The notes under the pieces are model-generated. The model did not search any database. It saw only the letters and a program-made list of their open reading frames with translations, and was not told where the DNA came from. From assembly GCA_001604405.1 (NCBI GenBank), contig LVBL01000045.1:1-64000 (forward strand): a stretch of DNA of 64,000 nt. The letters run 5' to 3'. Of the stretch, positions 26,389 to 34,269 are shown piece by piece. The position numbers were made by a program, and so were the translations under genes. How positions within the stretch are numbered: position 1 is the first letter of the stretch; every line of letters starts with the position of its first letter. Source of the DNA: Spirochaetales bacterium Spiro_10. Lineage in GTDB: Bacteria; Spirochaetota; Spirochaetia; Treponematales; Treponemataceae.

Positions 26389-26424
26389 TCAGGCACGACA
26401 CAACAGAAATTGGCAAATAAAAAA

Positions 26425-26544
26425 CCGTTCCGAAAAGCCCAGGTGCACTACGGCACAGAAACCGGCTTCTTGCCGTTGCTTCCTTCCGGATCTGGCGGGG
26501 TTGGGAAGCGGTTTCTTGCATAGGACCTGGGCTATTCGGAACGG
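26425..26544 (-). ncRNA. ffs: Signal recognition particle RNA (4.5S type)
   Basis: The minus strand carries the universal SRP domain IV signature AGATCCGGAAGGAAGCAACGG-like segment (key part CCGGAAGGAAGCA, near 26485-26505). The ends pair: CCGTTCCGAA...GCCCAGGT at the 5' side with ACCTGGGC...TTCGGAACGG at the 3' side, making a long rod of about 120 bases. A run of T directly follows the 3' end (complement of 26411-26424), so the closing stem doubles as a terminator. It is the last gene of the tRNA-Ser cluster on this strand. Confidence 0.93.
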
Positions 26545-26559
26545 TCAGAAATGTTGGAT

Positions 26560-26640
26560 AGAGGGATTCGCCCCTACGGGGCCGCCTCCGCCCCCTCATT
26601 CCTCGCATTCGCTCGGCGGGGGCTCCGGTTCGAATCCCTG
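26560..26640 (-). repeat. tRNA-Ser-associated hairpin element 1
   Basis: Outer stem GGGATTCG (minus-strand 5' side, 26638-26631) with CGAATCCC (26570-26563). Inside are two hairpins, GCCCCC...GGGGGC and GCCCCGTAGGGGC. The 3' side continues as CGAATCCCTCT, 11 bases identical to the 3' end of tRNA-Ser(GGA), which lies just upstream on the same strand. See elements 2 and 3. Confidence 0.75.
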
Positions 26641-26701
26641 GAGTTCATCCGGAACACATGCGCGTATCGCCATGCTGTTTACACAGTTTCGATAAGCGCT
26701 A

Positions 26702-26788
26702 CGGAGAGAGAGGGATTCGAACCCTCGGTACTCTTTCGAGCACACACGCCTTCCAAGCGTGCACCTTCGACCACTCGGACATCTCTCC
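26702..26788 (-). tRNA. tRNA-Ser (anticodon GGA)
   Basis: Acceptor GGAGAGA pairs with TCTCTCC, G73 discriminator, anticodon loop CTTGGAAGG with GGA, long variable arm and T-arm GGGTTCGAATCCC. CCA is not encoded. Confidence 0.95.
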
Positions 26789-26808
26789 AAAAAAACAACC
26801 GCGACAAA

Positions 26809-26896
26809 GAGAGAGGGGGATTCGCCCCTTCGGGCCGCCTCCGCTCCCCTTAATCCTCGCATTCGCTCGGCGGGGAGCTCCGGATCGAATCCCCCC
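26809..26896 (-). repeat. tRNA-Ser-associated hairpin element 2
   Basis: Outer stem GGGGGATTCG/CGAATCCCCC, inner hairpins GCTCCCC...GGGGAGC and GCCCGAAGGGGC. The core is nearly identical to element 1, and a T-A pair here replaces a C-G pair there in the inner stem. The 3' side CGAATCCCCCTCTCTC (16 bases) repeats the 3' end of tRNA-Ser(CGA) located 150 bases upstream on this strand. Confidence 0.78.
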
Positions 26897-26956
26897 GATC
26901 AAATGCTTCTTAAAGAACTGCCATTAGTACAAGTCTTTCGGCAGCTCCATGAGATA

Positions 26957-27041
26957 CGGAGAGAGGGGGATTCGAACCCCCGATACCTTGCGGTATAACG
27001 GTTTTCGAGACCGCCCGATTCAGCCGCTCTCGCATCTCTCC
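26957..27041 (-). tRNA. tRNA-Ser (anticodon CGA)
   Basis: Acceptor GGAGAGA/TCTCTCC, loop CTCGAAA with anticodon CGA, long variable arm, T-arm GGGGGTTCGAATCCCCC. CCA is not encoded. Confidence 0.95.
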
Positions 27042-27098
27042 AAACGGTACGCTCTCGCGCCCGCGTTAAAAAAAGGCCGTCCCGGAAGACAGCCTGTA

Positions 27099-27172
27099 TG
27101 AGACTAAGTGGGTTCGAACCACCGGCCTTCAGATCCGCAATCTGACGCTCTATCCAGCTGAGCTATAGTCTC
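27099..27172 (-). tRNA. tRNA-Arg (anticodon GCG)
   Basis: Acceptor GAGACTA/TAGTCTC, D-arm AGCTCAGCTGGATAGAGC, anticodon stem TCAGA/TCTGA with loop TTGCGGA, T-arm GGTGGTTCGAACCCACT. CCA is not encoded. The anticodon reads GCG where bacteria commonly use ACG with inosine. Confidence 0.93.
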
Positions 27173-27177
27173 AAGAT

Positions 27178-27266
27178 AATCCGGAGCAGGGGGGATTCGC
27201 CCCTTCGGGGCCACCCTCGCGCGGAAGCTGCGCTGGCTCGCTTCCGTGCTCACGATCGAATCCCCC
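27178..27266 (-). repeat. tRNA-Ser-associated hairpin element 3
   Basis: Outer stem GGGGGATTCG/CGAATCCCCC with inner hairpins GGAAGC...GCTTCC and GCCCCGAAGGGGC. The first inner hairpin differs in sequence from elements 1 and 2 but keeps a stem in the same place. The 3' side repeats 22 bases exactly from the 3' end of tRNA-Ser(GCT) and its flank: plus-strand copies at 27178-27199 and 27310-27331, 132 bases apart. Confidence 0.8.
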
Positions 27267-27313
27267 GTCGGGCAGGATTCTTTCCGCTTTCACCGTTACG
27301 TGACAGCAAAATC

Positions 27314-27401
27314 CGGAGCAGGGGGGATTCGAACCCCCGGTACCCTTTTGGGGCACAACTCCTTAGCAGGGAGCCCGATTCGGCCTCTCTCGCACCGCTC
27401 C
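27314..27401 (-). tRNA. tRNA-Ser (anticodon GCT)
   Basis: Acceptor GGAGCGG/CTGCTCC (one G-T pair), loop CTGCTAA with anticodon GCT, long variable arm, T-arm GGGGGTTCGAATCCCCC. CCA is not encoded. Confidence 0.95.
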
Positions 27402-27446
27402 AAAGGTCACATATTCGAAAGCTGCGTCCCGCGTCCGGTTCCGTAC

Positions 27447-27531
27447 CGGAGCAGGGGGGATTCGAACCCCCGGTACCTTTCGGCACAACGGTTTTCAAGA
27501 CCGCCTCCTTAAACCGCTCGGACACCGCTCC
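27447..27531 (-). tRNA. tRNA-Ser (anticodon TGA)
   Basis: Acceptor GGAGCGG/CTGCTCC (one G-T pair), loop CTTGAAA with anticodon TGA, long variable arm, T-arm GGGGGTTCGAATCCCCC. First gene of the cluster on this strand; CCA is not encoded. It is the only serine tRNA here with no hairpin element behind it. Confidence 0.95.
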
Positions 27532-27562
27532 AAAAATGTTCCTAAGATTACTGCACGACCCC

Positions 27563-27592
27563 TTGCCATGTCAAGATGGCACTGGCTATACT
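27563..27592 (+). promoter_or_regulatory. Promoter of thyX (leaderless geometry)
   Basis: TTGCCA (27563-27568), 18 bases, TATACT (27587-27592), then 7 bases to the ATG at 27600. Confidence 0.78.
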
Positions 27593-27599
27593 GCCTGCT

Positions 27600-28436
27600 A
27601 TGGCACATTGCGTCGTTTCATCCGCCGAAGAGATCCTCGACCGGGAATTCCCGGTCCTAGACAAGGGATTCGTCAGGCTCGTCGACTACATGGGCGGCGA
27701 TTCCCGCATCGTTCAGGCCGCGCGCGTCTCCTACGGCGAGGGCACCAAGACCGTCAGGGAAGACGGAGCCCTCATCGACTACCTCCTCCGCCACGAGCAC
27801 ACCTCGCCGTTCGAGCAGGTAATCCTCACCTTTCACGTGAAACTCCCGATCTTCGTCGCCCGCCAGTGGATCCGCCACCGGACGGCGCGCGTCAACGAGA
27901 TATCAGGCCGCTACTCCATCATGAAGGACGAATGCTACGTGCCGGAGGCGGCCGACATCGCGTACCAGAGCGAGGACAACAAGCAGGGCCGCTCGCCCGA
28001 TCCCGTCCCCGCGGACGTCGCGGCTTCCGTGCGCGAGAACCTTGCCCGCCAGCAGGCGGACGCCTTCGCCGGTTACAACGGCCTGATCGGGCAAAACATC
28101 GCGCGCGAGCTCGCGCGCGTCAACCTTCCGTTATCGACCTATACCGAGTGGTACTGGCAAATCGACCTGCACAACCTGTTCCGATTCCTCCGCCTCCGCT
28201 GCGACGCGCACGCGCAGAAGGAAATCAGGGACTACGCGAACGTCATGCTCGACGTCTGCCGCCGAGTGGCGCCGCTCGCCACCGCCTCCTTCGAGCGACA
28301 CCAGGTCAGCGCCGTCACCTTCTCAGGCGAGGAGATGGAGGCGCTCAAGCGTCTTCTCGCGGGAAAGCCCGCGGACCTTTCGGGGAAAAATCTCGAACGC
28401 TTCGAGGAAAAACTCAGGACCGGCCGCCAGCTCTAG
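27600..28436 (+). CDS. thyX: Flavin-dependent thymidylate synthase ThyX
   Basis: Makes dTMP from dUMP using FAD and methylenetetrahydrofolate, without the usual ThyA. The 278-residue product has the ThyX signature RHRTARVNEISGRYS (about 82-96) and the conserved region with DLHNLFRFLRLR. An in-frame ATG 24 bases earlier lies inside the promoter spacer, so the ATG at 27600 is the better start. There is no Shine-Dalgarno sequence. Divergent from the tRNA-Ser cluster. Confidence 0.95.
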   Translation: MAHCVVSSAEEILDREFPVLDKGFVRLVDYMGGDSRIVQAARVSYGEGTKTVREDGALIDYLLRHEHTSPFEQVILTFHVKLPIFVARQWIRHRTARVNEISGRYSIMKDECYVPEAADIAYQSEDNKQGRSPDPVPADVAASVRENLARQQADAFAGYNGLIGQNIARELARVNLPLSTYTEWYWQIDLHNLFRFLRLRCDAHAQKEIRDYANVMLDVCRRVAPLATASFERHQVSAVTFSGEEMEALKRLLAGKPADLSGKNLERFEEKLRTGRQL

Positions 28437-28446
28437 AGCCGTACCG

Positions 28447-30177
28447 TCACTGCTCGCCCGCACCGCCCTGCGCGCGCGCCTTGAGATGCCGCTGGAATAT
28501 CGCGTCCACGTCCGTCATGGCGCGGACGCCGAATGCCGGCACGGAGCTGCCCGGCTCGATTACCCGGTAGAGGTAATCGGGGTTGTCGCGATAGGCATAG
28601 CTCGTCTTGTCGTTCACCCACCAGTCAAGCACGTTCAGGATCGAAAGCGTGTACCGTATCAGGAATGCGTTCGTCCTCGAGCGCGAATGCCGGCCGCCGC
28701 AGATAGCGTCGAGCCGCCGCGACAGGTGGTTCGGAATGTCGAACTTGTACGGCGCCCACGGGTTGAGCACGCCGGGCACCGAGTCGTCGGGGTTGGGTTC
28801 GCTCCCGGTCGTCGCCGCCTCGATCTCCTCGTTGTACCGGGTGAGCATGCGGGTCAGGCGCGAGACGCGCACGAAAAACGGCGGGAACCGCTCGTCCTTC
28901 GGTCCGCGCGTCGTCCCGTACATCCTGATGTCGAAGTACGGCAGGAACATCGCCTTTATCAGCGTGTACATGTTGGAAAGAAGCTTCCGGCCGTAGGGCG
29001 TCTTGTGGAAATCGGGCTGGGTATAGATCTGATGGGTATAGGCCTTGAGCTCCACGGAAAAGCCCTTGTCGAAGATGGTCTCCTGGTAGCGTATCCAGTC
29101 CTCAAGGATGCGGTTGATGTCCTCGAAGTCGTCCCTGGCCGAAAGCGCCTGGAGCGGCTCGAATTTGATGAGCCTGAGACCCTGAAAGAGCTCCTCGAGT
29201 ATCCAGAAGAGGATCATCATGTGATGCAGGGGATTGTCGGGGGCGAGTTGGGTAAACCCGTCCTGGAACTGCACCATCGACTGGAAATACGGGCACATGT
29301 CAGGCAGGGTTTCGAGCCTGTCCCACCCGGCCTCCGGAAACAGGACCTCGAGGACGGCGAGACCCTCTCTAACCTCCTCGGGAAGATCGTCTCCTTCCTC
29401 CTCGGGCTCGGGCTCGGGAGGCGCGGCGGGAGACCCGTCCGCGCCCTCGTCGGATATCGCCGCGTCCTTCAGGAAGATGACGTCGTTCGGCTCGAGGCCG
29501 AGCCAGGCGAGAAGCCTCGAGCCGTTCGCGTAAAAAAGCTGGGCCTGGCTCAGCATCTGCGGCGAGGTCATGCGGAGGAGCAGCGGATAAAGTCCCTCCG
29601 TCATCTGCTCCATGATGTAGCGCCATTCGGCGATCGCGCTCGCGGTGTAATCCTTGAGCGCGGCGGGATCCTGCGGAACGAGCTCCCGCAGTATGTGCGC
29701 GTGCACGGCGCGGTATACGCGCGCGATGCCCTGCGGGCCCAGGTAGTAGACGCGGAGAACGCTCCGGTACAAGAGCCGGACGAAGGGCACGAGATCGCGG
29801 ACGGAGACCTCGCCGGAGCGCGATTGCAGCTGCATCAGGAGGTTTCCGAGCTGCCTGATGTCGATCGCGGCGACGGTCGCCATGACGCGGTGCCCGACCG
29901 GCTCGTGGGTCGCGAATTTCGCGTAGAACCCCCCGTTATCATCGTACGGAAGCATCCGCTTCGTGGACGCGACGCACCGCTGGACGTGTCCGATGTGGTC
30001 GTTCAGGGTGTAGAGGACGAATTCCTTGCTGACGCGGTCGGTCTTGTCCGCGCGCAGGAACCCGCCGGGCTGCTTGATGCGATACTTCTTGTCAGCCATC
30101 AGCTGATTCATCGCCTCCAACTCGCCGTCAGGCACGATGGGCAGGCTGCTCATAAGCTCAACGCGTACGTCGTCCAT
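28447..30177 (-). CDS. Conserved protein of unknown function, operon partner of DUF2804 gene
   Basis: I do not recognise a named family; the composition and length recall spirochaete-only proteins. The 576-residue product is soluble and largely helical, with an acidic low-complexity loop rich in E, P and D (about 250-275) separating an N-terminal half (about 1-245) from a C-terminal half containing SMVQFQDGFTQLAP and PWAPYKFDIPNHLSRRLDAICGG. Shine-Dalgarno AGGAAAG ahead of the ATG; it starts 8 bases after the DUF2804 stop and is surely co-transcribed. Confidence 0.8.
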   Translation of the reverse strand: MDDVRVELMSSLPIVPDGELEAMNQLMADKKYRIKQPGGFLRADKTDRVSKEFVLYTLNDHIGHVQRCVASTKRMLPYDDNGGFYAKFATHEPVGHRVMATVAAIDIRQLGNLLMQLQSRSGEVSVRDLVPFVRLLYRSVLRVYYLGPQGIARVYRAVHAHILRELVPQDPAALKDYTASAIAEWRYIMEQMTEGLYPLLLRMTSPQMLSQAQLFYANGSRLLAWLGLEPNDVIFLKDAAISDEGADGSPAAPPEPEPEEEGDDLPEEVREGLAVLEVLFPEAGWDRLETLPDMCPYFQSMVQFQDGFTQLAPDNPLHHMMILFWILEELFQGLRLIKFEPLQALSARDDFEDINRILEDWIRYQETIFDKGFSVELKAYTHQIYTQPDFHKTPYGRKLLSNMYTLIKAMFLPYFDIRMYGTTRGPKDERFPPFFVRVSRLTRMLTRYNEEIEAATTGSEPNPDDSVPGVLNPWAPYKFDIPNHLSRRLDAICGGRHSRSRTNAFLIRYTLSILNVLDWWVNDKTSYAYRDNPDYLYRVIEPGSSVPAFGVRAMTDVDAIFQRHLKARAQGGAGEQ

Positions 30178-30185
30178 TCACTTTC

Positions 30186-31238
30186 CTAAATGCGTAGCAA
30201 TATTTTTTTTCCGATTCCCGGATAGCCTTTGAGGATAATCCGCTCGCCGTCGCCGGTCAACAACACGCCGTCGAAGGTTCCGTATACGGTATGATAGTCG
30301 GTCCTGACGACGAACGCGCTCAGCCGGCGCGAGCTGTCGGACACGGGCGAGAAGACAAGATCCACCATGCTCTCGGTGTCCTGGATGACCCAGTTGCCCG
30401 TAATGCCGTACGGACGCGTGATAATCACGGGCGGCAGGGGCCAGGCGCGACCGTCGACGAACAGGACGTTGTCGTTGTACCGGTCGTCCTCGCGGTTTAC
30501 CGACTTGCCGAGCTGGAAGGAGACGATCCGTCCGCTGACCCGGCCGAGGCCGATGACCATGCTCATCTTGGTGCGCAGGGAGAAATACGCCTTGCGGACA
30601 TCGAAATACCCGACGCCGTCGTCCTCGTGGATGTGGTGGTCGTCGAACCCCGTGCCGATCCATCCGTGGAGGGGCGCGGTTACCTGGTACGAGGCGAGAC
30701 AGCGGCGCCTGACTCGGTACGGCAAGACCGACGAGAGGTCGCTCGAGCCGGGGGCCGCCAGATTCATCTCGAAGCGGCCCTCGCAGGGCGGCCGCGCCGA
30801 GGAACCGAGAAAATCGAAATCCGCGTGAATGAGCCGCCGCTGGAGCCGCGCGTGAATCCTCGTGTACCGCCTCCGGGAACGGCAGGCGGTAACGCTGTTC
30901 CCGAACTCGGCCGGTATCCGCATGAAGCCCGGCGGGATGATGCGCCGGTAGGCGATGCGGTGGTTGGTCTTGCGGTTCCAGAGCGTCGTTTCCATAAACG
31001 AGAAATAACCGGCGTCGAACAGCTCGATCTCGCCGATGTTGTGCCCGTCGCAGAAGAGAAACCGCATTATCCCCATGACCCTGCGGTCGGTGATGAACGA
31101 GGGCACGGGAAGGTCCCCGAACGGCCGTTTCATGCCGCGAATGTCGAATCGCGCGAAGGGCCCGCTGAAAGAACCAAACGCGGGCACGCCTGCGACGATC
31201 GGACTGGGAGGGGCTGCGGATATCTCTCTCGTATACAA
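30186..31238 (-). CDS. DUF2804-family protein
   Basis: Protein of 350 residues matching my recollection of DUF2804, a family of unknown function, with conserved segments such as FDAGYFSFMETTLWNR, YRRIIPPGF and TGFDDHHIHEDDGVGYF. No signal peptide. The best start is a TTG at 31238 (giving M-YTREIS), preceded by GAGG at a good distance and 18 bases after TATACT; the first ATG further in would remove about 40 conserved-looking residues. First gene of an operon with the 576-residue protein; divergent from the beta-CASP nuclease gene. Confidence 0.8.
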   Translation of the reverse strand: MYTREISAAPPSPIVAGVPAFGSFSGPFARFDIRGMKRPFGDLPVPSFITDRRVMGIMRFLFCDGHNIGEIELFDAGYFSFMETTLWNRKTNHRIAYRRIIPPGFMRIPAEFGNSVTACRSRRRYTRIHARLQRRLIHADFDFLGSSARPPCEGRFEMNLAAPGSSDLSSVLPYRVRRRCLASYQVTAPLHGWIGTGFDDHHIHEDDGVGYFDVRKAYFSLRTKMSMVIGLGRVSGRIVSFQLGKSVNREDDRYNDNVLFVDGRAWPLPPVIITRPYGITGNWVIQDTESMVDLVFSPVSDSSRRLSAFVVRTDYHTVYGTFDGVLLTGDGERIILKGYPGIGKKILLRI

Positions 31239-31256
31239 AAGGTACCTCGAAAGGCA

Positions 31257-31304
31257 AGTATACCATCGTTTGCGCTTGCAGAACAGCCGCAATCGGACTA
31301 TCCT
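31257..31304. promoter_or_regulatory. Divergent promoters of DUF2804 operon and beta-CASP nuclease operon
   Basis: Plus strand: TTGCAG (31276-31281), 17 bases, TATCCT (31299-31304), 6 bases to the ATG, leaderless geometry. Minus strand: TATACT (31262-31257) with a poor -35, then a short leader with GAGG. Confidence 0.68.
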
Positions 31305-31310
31305 CGTGCA

Positions 31311-32720
31311 ATGAGCATATCCTTCTACTCGCTCGGCGCGGCCGAAGAGGTCACCGGATCCAAGCACGCGCTGGAGATTGACGGCAGGGTCGTCCTGATA
31401 GACTGCGGGGCCTTCCAGGGCCGAAGGGCCGAAGCCGACCGCAAAAACCGCCAGTTCGACGTGCCCGCCGACAAGCTCGAGGCCGTCGTCCTGACGCACG
31501 CGCACTACGACCATTCGGGCCTCCTTCCCCTGCTTGGCCTGAACGGCTACACCGGAAACATCTACGCGACGCCCGCGACGCGGGATCTCGCGAACCTCAT
31601 CATGATGGACTCGGCGCGCATCCAGGCGCGTGACGCGGAGTTCCTGGCAAAACGGGCCGCGAGAAAGGGCGAGTCCTTCGACTGGAAACCCCTCTTCAAC
31701 GAGGCGGACGCCGTGGCGACGACGAACCAGATCATTACCGTGTCCTACAACCGCCCGGTCTGGATCACGCCGAACGTCAAGCTCGAATTCTTCGACGCCG
31801 GGCACATCCTCGGCTCCTCGATGGCCCTGCTCACCGCGACCGACGCCGAGGGCAACACCGTCAGGGTCGCCTATACGGGCGACCTCGGCCGGAAGGGAAA
31901 GCCCATCATCCGCGACCCCGCGCTTCTCCCGCCGGTCGACTACATCATCCTCGAAAGCACCTACGGCGACCGGCTCCACGAAAGCACGGACGACGCCCTC
32001 GCGATGCTCGCGGAGGTCGCCAACAAGGCGGTCAAGTCGAACGGCAAGATCATCATCCCCGCGTTCGCCATCGAGCGCACGCAGGAGCTCGTGTATTACT
32101 TCCACACCCTCGTCGACAAGAAGATAATCCCGGAGATCCCGATATACGTCGACTCCCCGATGGCGGTCAACGCGACGAGCATCTTCCAGGTGCATCCCGA
32201 ATGCTACGACCAGGACACTCACGAGGCCTTCATCAAGCACCACAAGAACCCCTTCGGCTTCAACAAGCTCCGCTTCGTCACGAGCGTCGAGGAGTCGAAG
32301 TCCCTCAACGACATGTCCGGCCCGATGGTCATCATCAGCGCCGACGGCATGTGCGAGGCGGGGCGGATACTCCACCACCTCGCGAACAACGTCGGGGACC
32401 CCAAGAACCAGCTCCTTCTCGTCGGCTACATGGCCGAGCACACCCTCGGCAGGCGGCTGCAAAACCGCGAGCTCGAGGTCAAGATCATGGGCGAGTGGCA
32501 CACGGTCCGCGCTGAAACGACGCAGATCAACGCCTTCAGCGCCCACGCGGACTACGAGGAGATGACGGCCTGGCTCAAGGCCCTGGACACCTCCGACCTC
32601 AAGCGGATCTACCTGGTGCACGGCGAGCACGAGGCCCAGGTCGTGTTCAAGGACCATCTCGAGTCGAACGGTTTCCCCCGAGTAGATATCGCGAAATACG
32701 GCGAGGCCTACGAGCTATGA
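31311..32720 (+). CDS. Beta-CASP metallo-beta-lactamase ribonuclease
   Basis: Zinc-dependent RNA-processing nuclease of the CPSF-73-like group, 469 residues. The metal motif THAHYDHSG (HxHxDH) is at about 60-68, the beta-CASP insertion carries SGPMVIISADGMCEAGRILHHL, and the C-terminal metal-binding motifs are AFSAHADY and VHGEHEAQ. All key residues are present. Likely role is mRNA turnover or 3'-end maturation. It overlaps rlmB by 4 bases, so two RNA-acting enzymes are translationally coupled. A longer upstream reading of the frame is antisense to DUF2804 and not credible. Confidence 0.93.
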   Translation: MSISFYSLGAAEEVTGSKHALEIDGRVVLIDCGAFQGRRAEADRKNRQFDVPADKLEAVVLTHAHYDHSGLLPLLGLNGYTGNIYATPATRDLANLIMMDSARIQARDAEFLAKRAARKGESFDWKPLFNEADAVATTNQIITVSYNRPVWITPNVKLEFFDAGHILGSSMALLTATDAEGNTVRVAYTGDLGRKGKPIIRDPALLPPVDYIILESTYGDRLHESTDDALAMLAEVANKAVKSNGKIIIPAFAIERTQELVYYFHTLVDKKIIPEIPIYVDSPMAVNATSIFQVHPECYDQDTHEAFIKHHKNPFGFNKLRFVTSVEESKSLNDMSGPMVIISADGMCEAGRILHHLANNVGDPKNQLLLVGYMAEHTLGRRLQNRELEVKIMGEWHTVRAETTQINAFSAHADYEEMTAWLKALDTSDLKRIYLVHGEHEAQVVFKDHLESNGFPRVDIAKYGEAYEL

Positions 32721-33502
32721 GGGTAGTCACCGGCTTCCACGCCATCGAGGAGGAGCTTCGCGCCCTCGAGGAAAAGGCGAAGGGTTCGGGGCGCGCCGCC
32801 CTCGAAGGCGTATCGATACGTCACGACAAACCCGGTCCGCGGGTAAAAAAGATACTCGCAGAGGCCGAGCGGATCGGCGTTCCCGCTACCACGGCGACCG
32901 ACGCGGAGCTCAACCGGCTCGCCTCGTCGCTCCCCGAGCAGGCGCGCGACCATCGCGGGATCGTCATGCTCATGGCAAAAGAAGAGGCCGCCGCCCCAAT
33001 CAGGCTCGACGAGGCGATCCGCGCGCTCGCCGGCCGCGAATCGGCCCTCGTCGTCGTACTCGACTCGATCACCGACCCCCACAACGTCGGCGCCGTCATC
33101 CGGAGCGCCGACCAGTTCGGCGTGGATCTCGTGATCCTTCCCGAGCGCCGCGGCGCGACGGACTTCGGCGTCATCGGCCGAACGAGCGCCGGCGCCTCCG
33201 CCTGGGTACCCTGCGCGCTCACGTCGAACCTCGTGCGCGCGGCGGAACTGCTCAAGGAAGCCGGTTTCTGGATATACGCCGCCGACGCGGACGGCACGGC
33301 CGCGAGCGCGCTCGACCTTTCGGGAAAGACGGCCATCGTGATGGGCAGCGAGGGAGAGGGCGTCTCGCGGCTCCTGAAGGAGCGTTGCGACGGCTCGGTT
33401 TCCATACCGACCCGGGGCCGGCTCGACAGCCTGAACGTATCCGTCGCGGCGGGCATCCTCCTCTACGAGGCGAGGCGACAGGGCTCGGTACCGGCGCGCT
33501 AG
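32717..33502 (+). CDS. rlmB: 23S rRNA (guanosine-2'-O-)-methyltransferase RlmB-like
   Basis: SpoU-family methyltransferase of 261 residues. An N-terminal L30e-like substrate-binding domain (about 1-85) precedes the knotted domain with ITDPHNVGAVIRSADQFG (motif 1), MGSEGEGVS (motif 2) and IPTRGRLDSLNVSVAAG (motif 3). Order and length match RlmB, which methylates G2251 in the P-loop of 23S rRNA. ATGA overlap with the nuclease gene. Second SpoU enzyme in this window; the copy at 11.6 kb diverges in the N-terminal half. Confidence 0.9.
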   Translation: MRVVTGFHAIEEELRALEEKAKGSGRAALEGVSIRHDKPGPRVKKILAEAERIGVPATTATDAELNRLASSLPEQARDHRGIVMLMAKEEAAAPIRLDEAIRALAGRESALVVVLDSITDPHNVGAVIRSADQFGVDLVILPERRGATDFGVIGRTSAGASAWVPCALTSNLVRAAELLKEAGFWIYAADADGTAASALDLSGKTAIVMGSEGEGVSRLLKERCDGSVSIPTRGRLDSLNVSVAAGILLYEARRQGSVPAR

Positions 33503-33608
33503 CGGGCCGCACGGAGGCCCCGCATCCGGCGCCTCCGCCGCGAACGTCCCGCAAATCGTGCAACCTTTCCCCGCCGATTCGGTCTAAACGGGAAAGGACA
33601 CAACACCA

Positions 33609-34259
33609 ATGCACAAACTTCCGAAACCCTACCGCCTCGACGAGGAGATCGCCAACGCCGTTACCCACGGACTCGGCGCCCTCCTCGCCATAGCGGGACT
33701 CGTCATCCTCGTCGCAAACGCCGTCCTGCGCTCTCCGGCCGGAGAAACGGCCTATTACGTTACCGCGTTCAGCGTGTTCGGCTTCTCGATGGTTTTCCTC
33801 TATCTGATGAGCGCGCTCTACCACTCGCTGCTCCGCACGCGGGCGTATCCCGTGTTCGAGCGGCTTGACCACTCGGCCATCTACGTGCTCATCGCCGGAA
33901 CGTATACGGCGTATTGCCTCACGGCCCTGCGCGGAACCGTCGGATGGTGGGTGTTCGGGCTGATATGGGGCCTCGCCGTGGCGGGGATATCCTGCTACGC
34001 GGTCTTCGGCAGCCGCCTCCGCGTGATCTCCCTCTTGACGTACATCCCCATGGGCTGGCTCATCGTCTTCGTCGCGAATCCCCTCCGGGCCAACATCTCG
34101 GACGCTAGCTGGGGGCTCCTCATCGCCGGAGGAGTCGTGTACACGGCCGGCGCCGGCGTCTACGCCCTCCGCAAAATCCGCTGGACGCATCCGGTGTGGC
34201 ACCTGTTCGTGCTCGCCGGCACGACGCTCCACTTCTTTTCGGTGCTATACTCGTTCTGA
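33609..34259 (+). CDS. Haemolysin III / YqfA-type PAQR membrane protein
   Basis: Integral membrane protein of 216 residues with seven predicted helices. The family motifs are seen: the N-terminal EEIANAVTHGLGALL, the SALYHS segment after the second helix, RLDHSAIYVLIAGTYT and the C-terminal HPVWHLFVLAGTTLHFF with metal-binding histidines. Despite the name, bacterial members are mostly of unclear function. AAAGGA precedes the ATG. The 106 bases ahead hold a GC-rich inverted repeat (CGGAGGC...GCCTCCG near 33515-33541) that may end the rlmB transcript. Confidence 0.9.
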   Translation: MHKLPKPYRLDEEIANAVTHGLGALLAIAGLVILVANAVLRSPAGETAYYVTAFSVFGFSMVFLYLMSALYHSLLRTRAYPVFERLDHSAIYVLIAGTYTAYCLTALRGTVGWWVFGLIWGLAVAGISCYAVFGSRLRVISLLTYIPMGWLIVFVANPLRANISDASWGLLIAGGVVYTAGAGVYALRKIRWTHPVWHLFVLAGTTLHFFSVLYSF

Positions 34260-34269
34260 CGGGCCGGCC

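Noticed and set aside
26563-27266. The three tRNA-linked elements as extra or pseudo-tRNAs
   Set aside because: Their length is tRNA-like and the edges match T-arms, but no D-arm or anticodon arm can be folded; the three-way junction fits better.
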